From contig WNNJ02001903.1 in NCBI GenBank assembly GCA_012934845.2, forward strand, positions 26,446 through 90,445: a stretch of 64,000 bases of DNA, in the 5' to 3' direction. Each line of letters starts with the position of its first letter. Within the stretch, counting starts at the first letter, position 1. The position numbers and the translations under genes are program-made. The notes under the pieces were generated by a model. The model saw nothing but the letters and a program-made list of their open reading frames with translations. It was not told the origin of the DNA and did not search any database. The stretch comes from Pomphorhynchus laevis. Taxonomy: Eukaryota; Acanthocephala; Palaeacanthocephala; Echinorhynchida; Pomphorhynchidae. Shown here one piece after another: positions 37,168 through 48,052 of the stretch.

Positions 37168-37564
37168 AGTATGGAATGGATATAATACTTTAACACTCTT
37201 TTATAATACTTTTCTTTAGAGCTTTTATGAACCCAAATAGCATGTTCTGTTATTGAACTCAAAAAGTCGGTAGACCACTGTGGGTAAAGTGAATTCCGGC
37301 TGATATTAAATATTTTAGCTATTTGAAAACGATTTTAATTTTAATTTATTAATCATTAAAAAGATATAAATAAAGAATCGATTGGAATTAATTAATCATT
37401 AAAAATATAAATAAGGAATTAATTTATTTATTAATCATTGAAAAAATATAAATAAAGAATCGGTTGGGAAAGATATTTTGTAATTGATTTTAAATATTCA
37501 ATCAAATCAATAAATATTTTATTTTATATTAAAATATTTTATTCTAATAATATTTTATATTAAT

Positions 37565-38445
37565 TTAACTTGATTGCATCTGTGAGCTGAAATTCTTCTG
37601 ATTGTGTAGCTATATTATCCACACCCGTATTATTCCTTTTCTTAATTCAGCGGGACGCTACTAATCAGCCTGGGTGGGTCTCATCAGCTGCTGACCCAGA
37701 CCTACATTTCACGTTTCGGCCCTTATTATCTGCTTACTTCGTACATTGGTGCTGATCGGATTCGAATTCAAGACGTCTGTATCTCGATTCAACGCTACAT
37801 CCACTGGGCCGGCTCCTCGAGTGGTGTAGATATACATTTCTTATATTACTTTGGTAGAAGATCGTATTCTAACGACTTATTAGAAACCAACGTTATGTGT
37901 GAAATCCGCTAGCCGGATCACTGTTTTTCATGCTGCCACTTACAATGAATGTTTTTAATTTAACTTGATTGCATCTGTGAGCTGAAATTCTTCTGATTAT
38001 GGCATGATATTATCCTCACAGGTATTGTTCCTATTCTTGATACAGCAGGACGCTACTAATCAGTCTGGGTGGATCTTATCAGCTGGTGACCCAGACCTAA
38101 ATTTCACGTTTCGACCCTTATTATCTGCTTACTTCGTACACCGGTACTGATCGGATTCGAATTCAGGACATCTGTATCTCGATTCAACGCTATATCCAAT
38201 AGGTTGGCTGCTTCAGTGATGTAGATATACATTGATGTATATTACTTTCAGTAGGAGATCGTATTCTATCGATCTATTAGAAACCAAAGTTATGTGTGAG
38301 ATCCGCTAGCCGGATCACTGTTTTTTATGCTGTCTTTACTAATGAATGATTTTAATTTTACTTGATTACATTTGTGAGCTGAAATTCTTCTGATTGTGGC
38401 ATTACATTATCCTCACATGTACAATACCTGTGTTACCAAATTTCG
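37565..38445 (-). repeat. Tandem R repeats, two full units and a partial third
   Basis: ACTTGATTGCATCTGTGAG-type unit starts at 37568, 37963 and 38360 give a period of ~395 bp. In the sense (minus) strand each unit has a core GGGYCGAAACGTGAAAT, then a ~20-nt hairpin-rich stretch, then CTGATGAGACCC (plus-strand complements at 37681-37717 and 38077-38112). The unit also has a GATCCGGCTAGC block near its other end. Related single or inverted copies lie at 32430, 50762, 56573 and, more diverged, 58880. Confidence 0.85.
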
Positions 38446-38449
38446 TATC

Positions 38450-38985
38450 CTAATCCTCATCTCAAATTTTGCAGTCAGAGAAGTGTATTTCATATTATGT
38501 AACGAGATTATCTAGAGTAATCATCTATTTTAATCTAATTAGTAGATAAGTAATTAATATATTTTATTTATTAGAATATATATGGGATGTCATCAGGAGG
38601 AATTGATATGTTAGGAGGAACGATGAAGAAAAATATTCGCTGTTATTAAAGACAAGTATTCGATATTGACGCTTGAAGATATAATTAGATGACTTTATAA
38701 CGTAGTATAAACGTAATATTATGTACCTTATCACACGTTGGTCTTCTTAATAAAGTGTAAATCATTATATTCAATATTGATATGCTAATATTCGAAGTTT
38801 TCTAAAATGTATTTAGTTTGTATATAATTTATTCAACTTGAGATATAAAAAGAAAACTGAAATCTTGTTTTCCATGTGCAGATTTAAATATTCAATTATA
38901 ATATAAACTTATATTATCAAATATTATAATTCAAAACAATAAAAATTTATTTTACGGGTAAAACAAAATTGATATTTTATCACGA
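38450..38985. other. Spacer downstream of calcineurin B
   Basis: AT-rich. A minus-strand AATAAA near 38946-38952, about 40 bp after the calcineurin B stop, is a plausible polyadenylation signal for that gene. Nothing else recognised. Confidence 0.5.
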
Positions 38986-38989
38986 CAGA

Positions 38990-39511
38990 TTAGTTATCGA
39001 GAATATTCATGTTTCTTTCAACGTCTTCTAAAAGAATAGGGCCAAGTGCCCTACAAAATTCGTCATAGCTAATCTTACCGTCCCCGTCCAAATCATTATA
39101 CATTATTGTTTTATCAACTAGTTGCTGCAGCTGGATATCGTTAAGATTTCTTCCAACCATTGCTTTAGTAACATCGAATAATTCACAATTTGTAATATAA
39201 CCATCTTTATCACTGTCAAATACCTTAAAGGCAAATTTCAATTTCTTTTGTGGTCCCCCTTTCGTGCTAAACGTTGAAATCCCTGTCAAAAATTCAGCAA
39301 AATCAATTTCACCGCTATTGTCAACGTCAAATATTTGAACGATTCGACGAGCCAGTGGATTTCGTCTTAAACTTGGTATGGCTAGAAATTCTCGTAATGA
39401 TAGAGTGCCTGATTTGTCAGTGTCTAGTTTTATAAATCGTTTACCTAACCATCTAATTTCTTCGGAATCCAGTTTTCTACTTACTTTGTATTTGCTAAGC
39501 ATAGAACCCAT
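38990..39511 (-). CDS. CnB: Calcineurin regulatory subunit B (EF-hand)
   Basis: A 173-residue intact frame. Four canonical EF-hand loops start at residues 30 (DTDKSGTLSLRE), 62 (DVDNSGEIDFAE), 99 (DSDKDGYITNCE) and 140 (DLDGDGKISYDE). The start MGSMLS fits an N-myristoylation signal at Gly2. The family signatures FSTKG after EF2 and MVGRNLND-QLQQLVDKTI before EF4 separate it from other EF-hand proteins. Calcineurin B binds and activates the calcineurin A phosphatase in a Ca2+-dependent way at membranes and in cytosol. It is more diverged than typical animal copies (R49-R50, GGP in the linker, acidic C terminus). It has no intron, while its neighbours have many, so a retrocopy origin is possible. 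All Ca2+ ligands look intact. Confidence 0.93.
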   Translation of the reverse strand: MGSMLSKYKVSRKLDSEEIRWLGKRFIKLDTDKSGTLSLREFLAIPSLRRNPLARRIVQIFDVDNSGEIDFAEFLTGISTFSTKGGPQKKLKFAFKVFDSDKDGYITNCELFDVTKAMVGRNLNDIQLQQLVDKTIMYNDLDGDGKISYDEFCRALGPILLEDVERNMNILDN

Positions 39512-39514
39512 TCA

Positions 39515-40130
39515 AAATTTTATAATTTTATAACAATAATTTGTAAGTTTGTGATCATGTTGTCTGGGAAACATTGCAAAAAGTGTGTATAATCTTTTAA
39601 AATTCGAAAAATATGTGAAATGTTGTTCTCCTTCCAGTAGAATCGATTTAGTAAATTTATTAACTTTTGTAAAAGCTAAAATAATAATGGTTTTCGATAA
39701 TTTCAAAATTAATATTGTTTTTCACAAATGCAGATAAAAATTGAAGATATAAAGTGATTCAAAAATAAGCATAATTAATAGATTCTTCATTACGTAGAAT
39801 GAATTGTCTTAATAAATATTCTGTTGTATTATTGAATAGCAAAATCTCCCTTTTCATATCTAAATAATTTTACCTCTAAAAGTGTGACATCAACACATAC
39901 GTTGATGTGTAGAGTATTGATTTTGTGATTTAATTAAAGATTAAAATAATAATAATTTAAAAATGTTAATTTCTTGCATTTCTTCATTTGAACACCATTT
40001 TTGATTCATAAAAATTTCAAAAATACTAAAAAGGCAGTTACACACTCCAAATGAAAAATGAATAAAATTTCTACAGCAAATTTTAAGAACAAAAGAAGCA
40101 TCCGAAAAAAGGTACGAACATATAGCTATA
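39515..40130. other. Upstream region of calcineurin B
   Basis: A 64-codon minus-strand open frame (39706-39512) ends just before the calcineurin B ATG. It has no recognisable content and may be leader sequence. The rest is AT-rich. Confidence 0.35.
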
Positions 40131-40137
40131 TACTTAC

Positions 40138-40220
40138 TTGTTATATGCGGTATAACAAATTCTACGTGCAAATATTTTGTCTCTAAATGTGACACAAAAA
40201 TTTGATCAAAATTCAGTTCT
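40138..40220 (-). CDS. Candidate internal exon
   Basis: Minus strand. Acceptor TTATGTAG and strong donor GTAAGTAT enclose 83 nt with a single good frame of 27 codons (ELNFDQIFVSHLETKY at its start). A following acceptor (TTTGCTGTAG at about 40070) would keep the frame open for ~22 more codons. No family recognised. Partner exons could be the islands at 40330-40549. Confidence 0.4.
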
Positions 40221-40329
40221 CTACATAAGCACAAGTATTTAATCAATTATAATTAATAATCACTTGTTATTAATTATTTATTTAATCTCCAGCATGCACT
40301 CTTCAACAATATAAAAATGTGTTTCTTCA

Positions 40330-40549
40330 TCATTTAGGCCATCGCAGTATAAGATAATCTTGTATTTGATTAGGATTTTGGATAGTTGCTTAACAAGAAT
40401 AACATTGCAGTTTATGGAATAGCACATTGTTTAATAAATAAGCGTTTACATAAATATGGATATATTCTAAGTGAAGTTTCAGTGAAGTTCAAATTTGGTT
40501 GATCGTTGGATTTAACATCCGAAAGAAAATTAACTCGTGCGTGTACCAT
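40330..40549 (-). CDS. Candidate two-exon small gene
   Basis: Minus strand. ATG at 40549 opens MVHARVNFLSDVKS; a donor GTAAAC ends the exon at 40450 in phase 1. An acceptor after GTTATTCTTGTTAAG opens the second exon at 40388, which ends at a stop at 40330-40332 (52 residues in all, 61-bp intron). A different frame of the second exon is also open to 40274 (QLSKILIKY, then DEETHFYIVEEC), so the true reading is undecided. No family recognised. Confidence 0.35.
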
Positions 40550-40910
40550 TGGATATATGTGTAATTAATATGTAGTGAACCATGCATTTTTAAAGTTTTC
40601 TATCAGTAAACAGATATGTTTTTATTTCAAATATTTATTTATCTTTTCTTAAAAAATAAATTTACATGACCATATCTAGGAAAATTACTAACAGTGTATT
40701 CAAATAATAAACTCTTTGTAAAAAAGTTTATTAAATTAAATTTTACAGTTGTAATATAAAGTTATAAGTTTGTTAAATTGGTAAAAACAATGGACACAGT
40801 TTTTCTTCTAACGTTATTACTCGGAAATAAGGTTTTTAATATTTAGCGAATTAATAAATTGATGGTTAGATAGCATACAAACCTCACTAAAAGATAAATA
40901 CTTTTTATTG

Positions 40911-41352
40911 TTAAATTAATTCTGGTAAATCAAACAAGTCTACAATTTGATCTTGTAAATGTTCACTACATTCCTCCTTGCTGATTCGATTCGATATTTT
41001 TCGCATCTCGCTAATTTTTTCAGTATTAATATCGATTATTGCTGAACTATTCCTGGAATTGCACGACTTTGACACCTACGTAAAGTATAGCGCAATCAAA
41101 ATTCTTCAAAAATATGCATATAATGTGTATACATATAATATCTTTTATATATTATTTATTTAAAATATTTTATAAATTATATTTAATATATCAATATATT
41201 AAATATATTGAATATATTTAATATATTCAATATATAATATTACATAATATATAATATCAACAAATTATTTATGCTGTAATTTAATATATTTAACAGCAGT
41301 GTATAGTATACACCACAGAGTCCACCGTTTCTCGAAACGACTATGTAAGTCT
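40911..41352 (-). CDS. 3' end of an unrecognised minus-strand gene
   Basis: The last exon (41052 or 41075 down to 40911) reads NSSAIIDINTEKISEMRKI and ends LFDLPELI-stop, with AATAAA overlapping the next 10 bp (40904-40909), so it is a convincing 3' end. A candidate preceding exon at 41314-41352 (DLHSRFEKRWTL) joins in phase 2 to the 41052 acceptor. A further island with TDESFIFANILRAY lies near 41395-41440. Charged, helix-rich and without recognised motifs. Confidence 0.45.
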
Positions 41353-41444
41353 CTAAAAATCCAGGAACAAAATTTATCATTTAAAGGTTTACATAAGCTC
41401 TTAGGATGTTAGCGAAAATAAAACTTTCATCTGTATCTTTATAA

Positions 41445-42350
41445 GTTAAACATTTCGCAAAATATGTTTGCGAATGAATTACTCATTTATTATTGATCTC
41501 ATTGCCAGTGCCTTCCTTGATTTGGGAAAGCATTGAATCAAAATATTTTGATAGCCATAGAGTGAACGAAATTTACTTCTTTGTATTAGCATAAAAATAA
41601 TAAATAATAACATTTATAAGTTTTCTAATAGTTTTTAAAATTACAAAATCAGCTTCTGCTTCCTTGAGACACTTTACAGTTCTTTAAAACTGTAACATTA
41701 ATTAATATATGCATAATAATTAAAAAATAAATAATTTGTATTATTATTTATAATTATGAATAATTACAAATTATTTATAATCGGCTATAGTAATCTATTG
41801 GTATATATACTTTTATATATTATAATAAATATTATTATATTTATTTAGTTACTTGTTATATAATATTTAATTATAAATATTTTAAAATTATTTAATATAA
41901 TATTTAATATATAATACTTAATATAATTCATAGTATCAATGTTAATTTCATTTAATAACTTTCATTGCACATGAATTGACAAAATATATAAAGTACATAT
42001 TCTAGTTGCTTGATCTATATTAAATCATGACCACATTACCTACCATATAATATTTATAAAAAATTAGGCTTTAGCTCTTATCTAACATATGTCTGAGCTA
42101 GATATATCATATAACGGACAGGGACAAAGCCAACCTTCATCACTATGTTGAAGGAGTATTATGTTCTAAACAACTTTTACTTAACAAGTTTTTATTGATA
42201 TCGGTTGTAGTTAGCCAGATTATAAGCTCTATAGGGCTTATTGAGTATTTTTATGTTTATTATGATATAATCTCTTACTGAAATTTGCCCAGTAGGTATA
42301 CTTATTTTGTCAAACAGAACAGACCTATTTCCGCTTAGAGTCAATATACT
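41445..42350. other. AT-rich intergenic region
   Basis: Contains strong A/T self-complementarity (41160-41260 and 41700-41950) but no gene. A fragment of minus-strand coding-like DNA near 41500-41580 (LSKYFDSMLSQIKEG) lacks usable splice sites. Confidence 0.4.
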
Positions 42351-42603
42351 TTATGATTCAACCAGGACTGTCTATTACAAAATAAACCTTTAATGTTTTT
42401 ATTGGTCCTCCGAGGATCCCAGGCGGCGGTGCTGTTTCCTTGGTAATATATTATATTGGTCATTTAGTGATCCCGCTGATGTCTATTACACTGAAAAGAA
42501 TTCACTGCATTGCATTGACTTCGAAAGTGCAAGCTACGTCATGCAATTAGCATATAGTGAATTCTTTCTGCTTTAATCTATATATAGTATGTTTTTATGT
42601 GTA

Positions 42604-42668
42604 TACACTGTATTGCTGCAACTGATGAGGCTTCTCAAAGCCGAAACGGTACGCCGTCTTGCAGTGTA
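42604..42668 (+). ncRNA. Hammerhead ribozyme 1 (complete core)
   Basis: All core parts are in order. Stem I is CTGCAA (42616-42621) with TTGCAG (42659-42664), extended by TACA/TGTA across an 8-nt internal loop of the kind used for loop-loop contacts. CTGATGA is at 42622-42628. Stem II is GGCTT/AAGCC with loop CTCA (42629-42642). GAAAC is at 42643-42647. Stem III is a short CGG/CCG helix closed by TACG. The cleavage triplet GTC is at 42656-42658. Stem I is open, so this is type I. Nothing in the core looks damaged, so self-cleavage after 42658 is expected. Confidence 0.92.
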
Positions 42669-42953
42669 GAAGCATGAAATTCTCTATATATAAAGAAATG
42701 CAGATAGGTGTAATAGACAGTCCTGGTTGAATCAAACCTTTAATTTATTTATTGGTGCTACGAGGATCCCAGGCGGCGGTGCTGTTTCCTTTTAATATAT
42801 TATATTGGTCATTTAGTGATCCCGCTGATGTCTGTTACACTGAAAAGAATTCACTGCATTGCATTGACTTCGAAAGTGCAAGCTACGTCATGCAAGTAGC
42901 ATATAGTAAATTCTTTCTGCTTTAATCTATATATAGTATGTTTTTTATGTGTA

Positions 42954-43018
42954 TACACTGTATTGCTGCAACTGATGAGGCTCCTCAAAGCCGAAACGGT
43001 ACGCCGCCTTGCAGTGTA
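42954..43018 (+). ncRNA. Hammerhead ribozyme 2 (cleavage triplet changed)
   Basis: The same fold 350 bp downstream: CTGATGA at 42972-42978, GAAAC at 42993-42997, identical stems I and III. Two changes matter. Stem II has one mismatched pair (GGCTC against AAGCC), and the triplet at 43006-43008 is GCC instead of GTC. The U of the NUH rule is lost, so cleavage should be abolished or very weak. Confidence 0.85.
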
Positions 43019-43099
43019 GAAGCATGAAATTCTCTATATATAAAATAAGGCAGATAGGTGTAATAGACAGTCCTGGTTGAATAGACAGTCCTGGGTGGT

Positions 43100-44960
43100 A
43101 ATAGACTTATTTTTTAAGCTTGATCGAATATGAATTTGTTCATATCTGTGTAAAATATAAATCTAAATTTTATAAAGTATGTAAATTTTATATTTGGTAT
43201 GAAATGTATATTGCGATACATTGATAATTTATTGTATTTAACTCTAATAATTTTTATTCAATAAGCGAGCAAATGTATTTAGGTGTATCAATAAACCCAA
43301 TTCTAAACGATGTAAACCTTTAAAGTTTACATCGGTACAAAAGAATTTTTAATACACAAAAAAGGAATAAATTTTTAGAATATAAATACGTACGGTTTTA
43401 GTACGCTTTTTACAAATCTAGATGTAGCAGATATTAAAGTAACGTTAAAAAATAATTAACATTATATACGGAAATAACATATTATAATTATAATGATTTA
43501 AGTGTAAACGCAACATAGGATTGTTGAGATTTTAGTTTTGAGACCATTATTAAAATTCATTAGTAATAACTTTGTCTTCTTTATCTTAAATATCTAACTT
43601 TATCTTAATTAATAAAGATATGTATAAAGAACTTACTAAATTGAAGGATAACTATATAATAACAACTATTGATAAAGCTAGTAATAACTTTGTCTTCATA
43701 TGCAAAAAAGCTTTATTATGATTCACTAATGAAAAAGGTTAATTCTAATGATTTAAATGTAAATCCAATATATGAACGTAGTGAGTTGAGTTTTGAAACA
43801 ATTATTACAAGTCGCTGTTCTATAATGAATAAAAAGTGTATAAAGGTTAAATCAGATAATAAAACTATACCTATATTATATTGGAATCCAAAATTACATA
43901 AAAATCAATAAAACCAAGGTTCATATGTAGTGCGTTTAAATGTACATTAAAACCGCATTCGGTTTATTTGAACAAAATACTTAGTAATTAAAACACACTT
44001 CAAAAAATATTGTAGGATAATCGAAATTAATACTGGTATAAAACACATTTTCAGTATTAATTCCACAAAAGAATTTTTAGAACGCACAAAAGAAATAAAT
44101 TTTCAAAATATAAATACGTACGATTTTAGTACGGTTTATACAAATCTAGATTTAGTAGGTATTAAAGAAGCGTTAGAAAGATTAATTAATCTTAAATTGG
44201 AAAAAGATATACATAAAGATATACAAAAAGATATACATATATATGTTATAATAATTATAACGCCTATCTAACAAATATTAAACCATCAAGTAAATATAAA
44301 TATATGGATAAAATTGAATTATTAGAATCCTTTAATATTTTAATAAATCAAAATTATTTAAAGATATGGACATCTATATTTAGACAAATAAAATGTGTTC
44401 AAATGGGAGGTAATAGTAGCCCCACTATAGCGGACTTATTTTAAACATTATAGAATATGAATTTGTTCATATCTGTGTAAAAAATAAATCTAAATTATAT
44501 AAAGATATGAAATATAAGTTTTCGATATATTAATAATAAATGTGTATTTAATTCTAGCAATTTTTATTCAATAAGCGAAAAAATTTATCCAGGTAGCCTT
44601 ATTAAAACCAATATTAATGATAAAGAAGGTGTATATCTAGATATGAACATTAAATTAACATTAACTAAAACTACTATTAATTTATATCGTAAAGATTACA
44701 TATTTAAATTTACAAGAAACATATTTTTTCATGAGCATTCATGCATACCATATAATATAAAATATAATACATTACATAATGAAATTTTAAGAATTGCAAC
44801 AATATGTAATGATATTAACTTTCTTCAAAGTCATTTAAATAATTTAATAGATACATATTTTAAACTAGGTTACTATAAAAATAACATCAACAGAAAATAG
44901 TAAAATATTAATATAAATACAATATTATAAAAAATAAATATAAACCCTTTAGCGGAAAAT
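43100..44960 (+). mobile_element. Broken Penelope-like element (PLE-e)
   Basis: 43105-43300 is a separate piece of the polymerase 3' half. 43615-44900 then follows the order of the copy at 18537: KDNYIITTIDKAS (about 43640), YWNPKLHKN (43880), YDFSTVYTNLDL (44120), a VPMGGNSSP-like block (44405) and the connector ([16 protein letters not shown]) to 44900. Several breaks. It directly follows the hammerhead dimer. Confidence 0.8.
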
Positions 44961-45029
44961 ATTTATAATTTGTTATAATAGAATAAGATAATAAGATAAT
45001 ATAATAAGATGATATTGTCCTGGTTTATA

Positions 45030-45800
45030 TATTTTATTATTTGACGTTTGATTTTATTTTTATAGTAACATAGTTTAAAATATGCATCTATTAAAATATT
45101 TAAATAAGTTTGAAGTAAGCTAATTTTTTTTGCATATCAATAAATAAGAAAAAAGTATATTATTAATTATACATCCATAAATGGATAAGATTTTAAATTT
45201 AATTCCGCTTTTGAGTTAAATTTATTTTTAATAATATTTTGCTGATTAAGATATTTAAATATTTTCTGCTTGATTGTATTTTTATAGTAACCATTTAATA
45301 GATGCATATTTTTAAAATGTGTATCTATTAAATTCTTTAAATGATTTTGAAGAAATACAATATTATTGCATATTAAATAGCTGACGATATATAAGAATAA
45401 GGATTAGAGATTATATGGATTAACGCTATGTTATTAGGTTTCGACCTAAATTCATTGACCGAACATAGCAATTAGGTAGAATAATGCATGCTAACGAGGT
45501 ATATATTATTTATATTTTACTATTTTCTGTTTGATTTTATTTTTATATTTACCTCATTTAAAATATGCATCTATTAAATGATTTTGAAGTAAGCCAATAT
45601 TATTTCAAATTGTTGCAATTCTTAAAATTTCATTATTTTAAGTATTATATTTTATATTATATGGTATGCATGAATGCTCATGCAAAAACATGTTTCTTGT
45701 AAATTTAAATGTCATCTTTACGATATAAATGCATAGTAGTTTTAATTGATATTAATTCAATGTTGATATCTAAATATATACCTTCTTAATCATAAATATA
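45030..45800 (-). mobile_element. Inverted PLE 3' fragment with repeated C-terminal part
   Basis: Minus-strand connector (HEHS, YNIKY-like) at 45650-45790. The GYYKN-like C-terminal stretch occurs three times at about 45040-45110, 45240-45320 and 45520-45570, so this fragment has been locally amplified. It forms an inverted pair with PLE-e. Confidence 0.65.
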
Positions 45801-45809
45801 TCAAGTTAA

Positions 45810-46380
45810 TTTTTTTTATTATTTTTTGGAAATAGAAGGTTATAAGAGATACTCGTTTAAATACATATCACCGAAAATCAAGACTCGTTGCTTACTTTAG
45901 GCATCGTTATAAGTAGATGACCACTTGTAGTTGATCTATGCGATGTGCTTAAATCCGGTGATATTTCTTCTGGCAGTGTCAATTGCATTATCTATGTAAA
46001 AATTGGATACTTTAGTTTGCAAAATTATTCATATTTTCCAAAAGAAAAGCTTTGCGATTTTAAAGCTTGTAGGCAGCATTTCGTTTCCTGCTTTAGTATT
46101 TGCATTGCTTAATAAACATAATATTGAAGGTTAAATGTATTTAAACGTTCCTAGCTTCAACCTATTTTTCTCTGTCTGATACGCTTAAGAAAATACATGT
46201 CAACAAGGATAACATACAAATTATTTTATTTTGAATTTGGATGCCACCAAATTCATACTGTATATGCATGAAATGCCAGTATTTACAGCTATTTTGTAAA
46301 TTTTAACAACTTATTTATTGAAATTTTTGATTAAACTACACGTTGCTTTTATTCTATTTAAAAGTCAAAAATGTATTCCA
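45810..46380. other. Spacer with no recognised gene
   Basis: Slightly GC-richer around 45830-46200 but without a convincing frame, splice pattern or repeat. Confidence 0.35.
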
Positions 46381-46384
46381 AAAA

Positions 46385-46835
46385 ATTTGAACAAATTTAA
46401 AATCTTAAGCGGAAAATCTTTATGGATAATAAATAATATACTTTGTATTAGAATATAATACTAGATAATAAAATTTCATCAGAGGAAATACGTCATTAGC
46501 ACATATTTGGCTCTGCTGCTATGTTGGGTCGATGAATTGGGGCCTAAATCTGATAGCATAACAGTTCCCACTGATAATCTCTAATTCTTATTCATATACA
46601 TCATCTGTTATTTATTAGTCAATTAATAAAAATTAACATTTATTTTAAATTTAAATTTTAACTTGATATAAATTATATAAAATCTTATAGCAATTATTTA
46701 TAATTGTTTATTATCGAATTATTAAATTTTGATTTATTTATTTAGCATTATTATTTTTATTTTATTTATTTATTTAATTTTATAATTATATTAAATACGT
46801 AGACTCAGTGAGCTGAAGTGATTGTGATAGTCATA
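46385..46835 (+). repeat. PLE 3' end and UTR copy
   Basis: Matches 19660-20085 from the end of the connector through the palindromic TTTGGCTCTGCTGCTATG / GATAGCATAACAG block to the CTCAGTGAGCTGA end. The coding body is absent. Confidence 0.75.
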
Positions 46836-47219
46836 TTCAAGTGTTAGGCAGTTTAAAAACAATCGCAATAGTTGAAATTTGTGAAATAAAGAAATAATCT
46901 TAAGTTTTCTTTCTTTCCTGTGGATAAACGTCCTAATTAAAAAGTACGATGTTATGGTAAATATGTTATATTATAAATTATATTATTTACAGTGTAAATA
47001 TTGTTAATTATATTATTTACAGTGTAAACCGAGTTGTGTGTGGTTTTGAAATTTATAAAAATTTCATGACTTGTTTATAAATTGTGGTTTTATTAGTTTG
47101 AAGATAATTTGTTGCTATTATCGGAACAGGATTATACTGATTTTTTAAAATACAATCATACAGAGATAAACAGTAAAGTATCTGCATGATACCCAAATTC
47201 ATATTCAACAGAATATGAA

Positions 47220-47770
47220 TTTTTAAGCTTTTATCGTACGTTTATATGAATAAAATACTTAATGTAATTAAAACACTTCAAGAAATATTCCAGGTCATCG
47301 AAAATTTCTCCCCAATCAATCCCACCGAAGATGGGATTGGTTGGGGAGAAATTGTGACACCATAGTTACGCAGGGCTTGTGACTCCTTCAAAACTTTATA
47401 TCAAGGCCTACGCTACCGATCCACCCCGATACCTCTCCCGACAGCAGACAAATTTCTCCTTTTGAATATCTTATGTATATTAATAGCAATTTCTGTTTAT
47501 ATGAATAAAATACTTAAAGTAATTAAAGCACACTTCAAGAAATATTGTAGGATAATCGAAATTAATGCTGGTATAAAACACTATTTTAGTATTAATTCTA
47601 CAAAAGAATTTTTAGAACACACAAAATGAATAACAATTTATATATTATAATAACTATAACTCCTATCTAACAAAAATTAAACCCTCAAGAAAATATAAAT
47701 ATATGGATAAAATTAAATTAATAGAAGCTTTAAATATTTTGATAAATATAAATTATTTCAATATCGAATT
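47220..47770 (+). mobile_element. PLE fragments interrupted by a piece of LINE A
   Basis: 47220-47310 and 47490-47760 are pieces of the PLE polymerase (ATGAATAAAATACTTAAAGT region and the stretch before VKGVPMGG). Between them, 47320-47475 matches 25760-25925 of LINE A (minus strand), including CTACGCTACCGATCCACCCC. Either the LINE piece inserted into the PLE or all pieces were shuffled together. Confidence 0.6.
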
Positions 47771-48052
47771 ATTTTTATATCGTATTATTGTAGGTTTTAT
47801 AATTTATCATGCATTTAAACTAATGCATACACGATTATTGCAATTATTTATGAAATATATTACTGGTTCAACTAGATGTACTAGAGTGATGGCATTTTAT
47901 CTTTGATCATTTTACTAAAATTATTAGAATTATATCATTATTGTCGTGACGGCAGCGAGATTTATGTACTTGTCTTTTGTATAATTATTAACGTCTTAGA
48001 TTAATCAATATGTTTTTTCGAAGCGCGTTTTAATTGTTATTATTAATAACAA

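Larger units (their letters stand above)
42364..43090 (+). mobile_element. Retrozyme-like tandem dimer with hammerhead ribozymes
   Basis: Two direct copies of a 350-bp unit, with matching points at 42611 and 42961 and ~95% identity. Each holds a GAGGATCCCAGGCGGCGGTG block, a mid-unit TCACTGCATTGCATTGAC block and a hammerhead fold near its 3' side. Short inverted repeats (GACTGTCTATTAC and its complement) bound the dimer at 42366-42378 and at 42709 and 43060. There is no open frame. Small tandem dimers with a hammerhead in every monomer are the hallmark of metazoan retrozymes, which are thought to spread through circular RNA copied by PLE machinery. A PLE fragment starts right after the dimer (43100). 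Confidence 0.85.
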
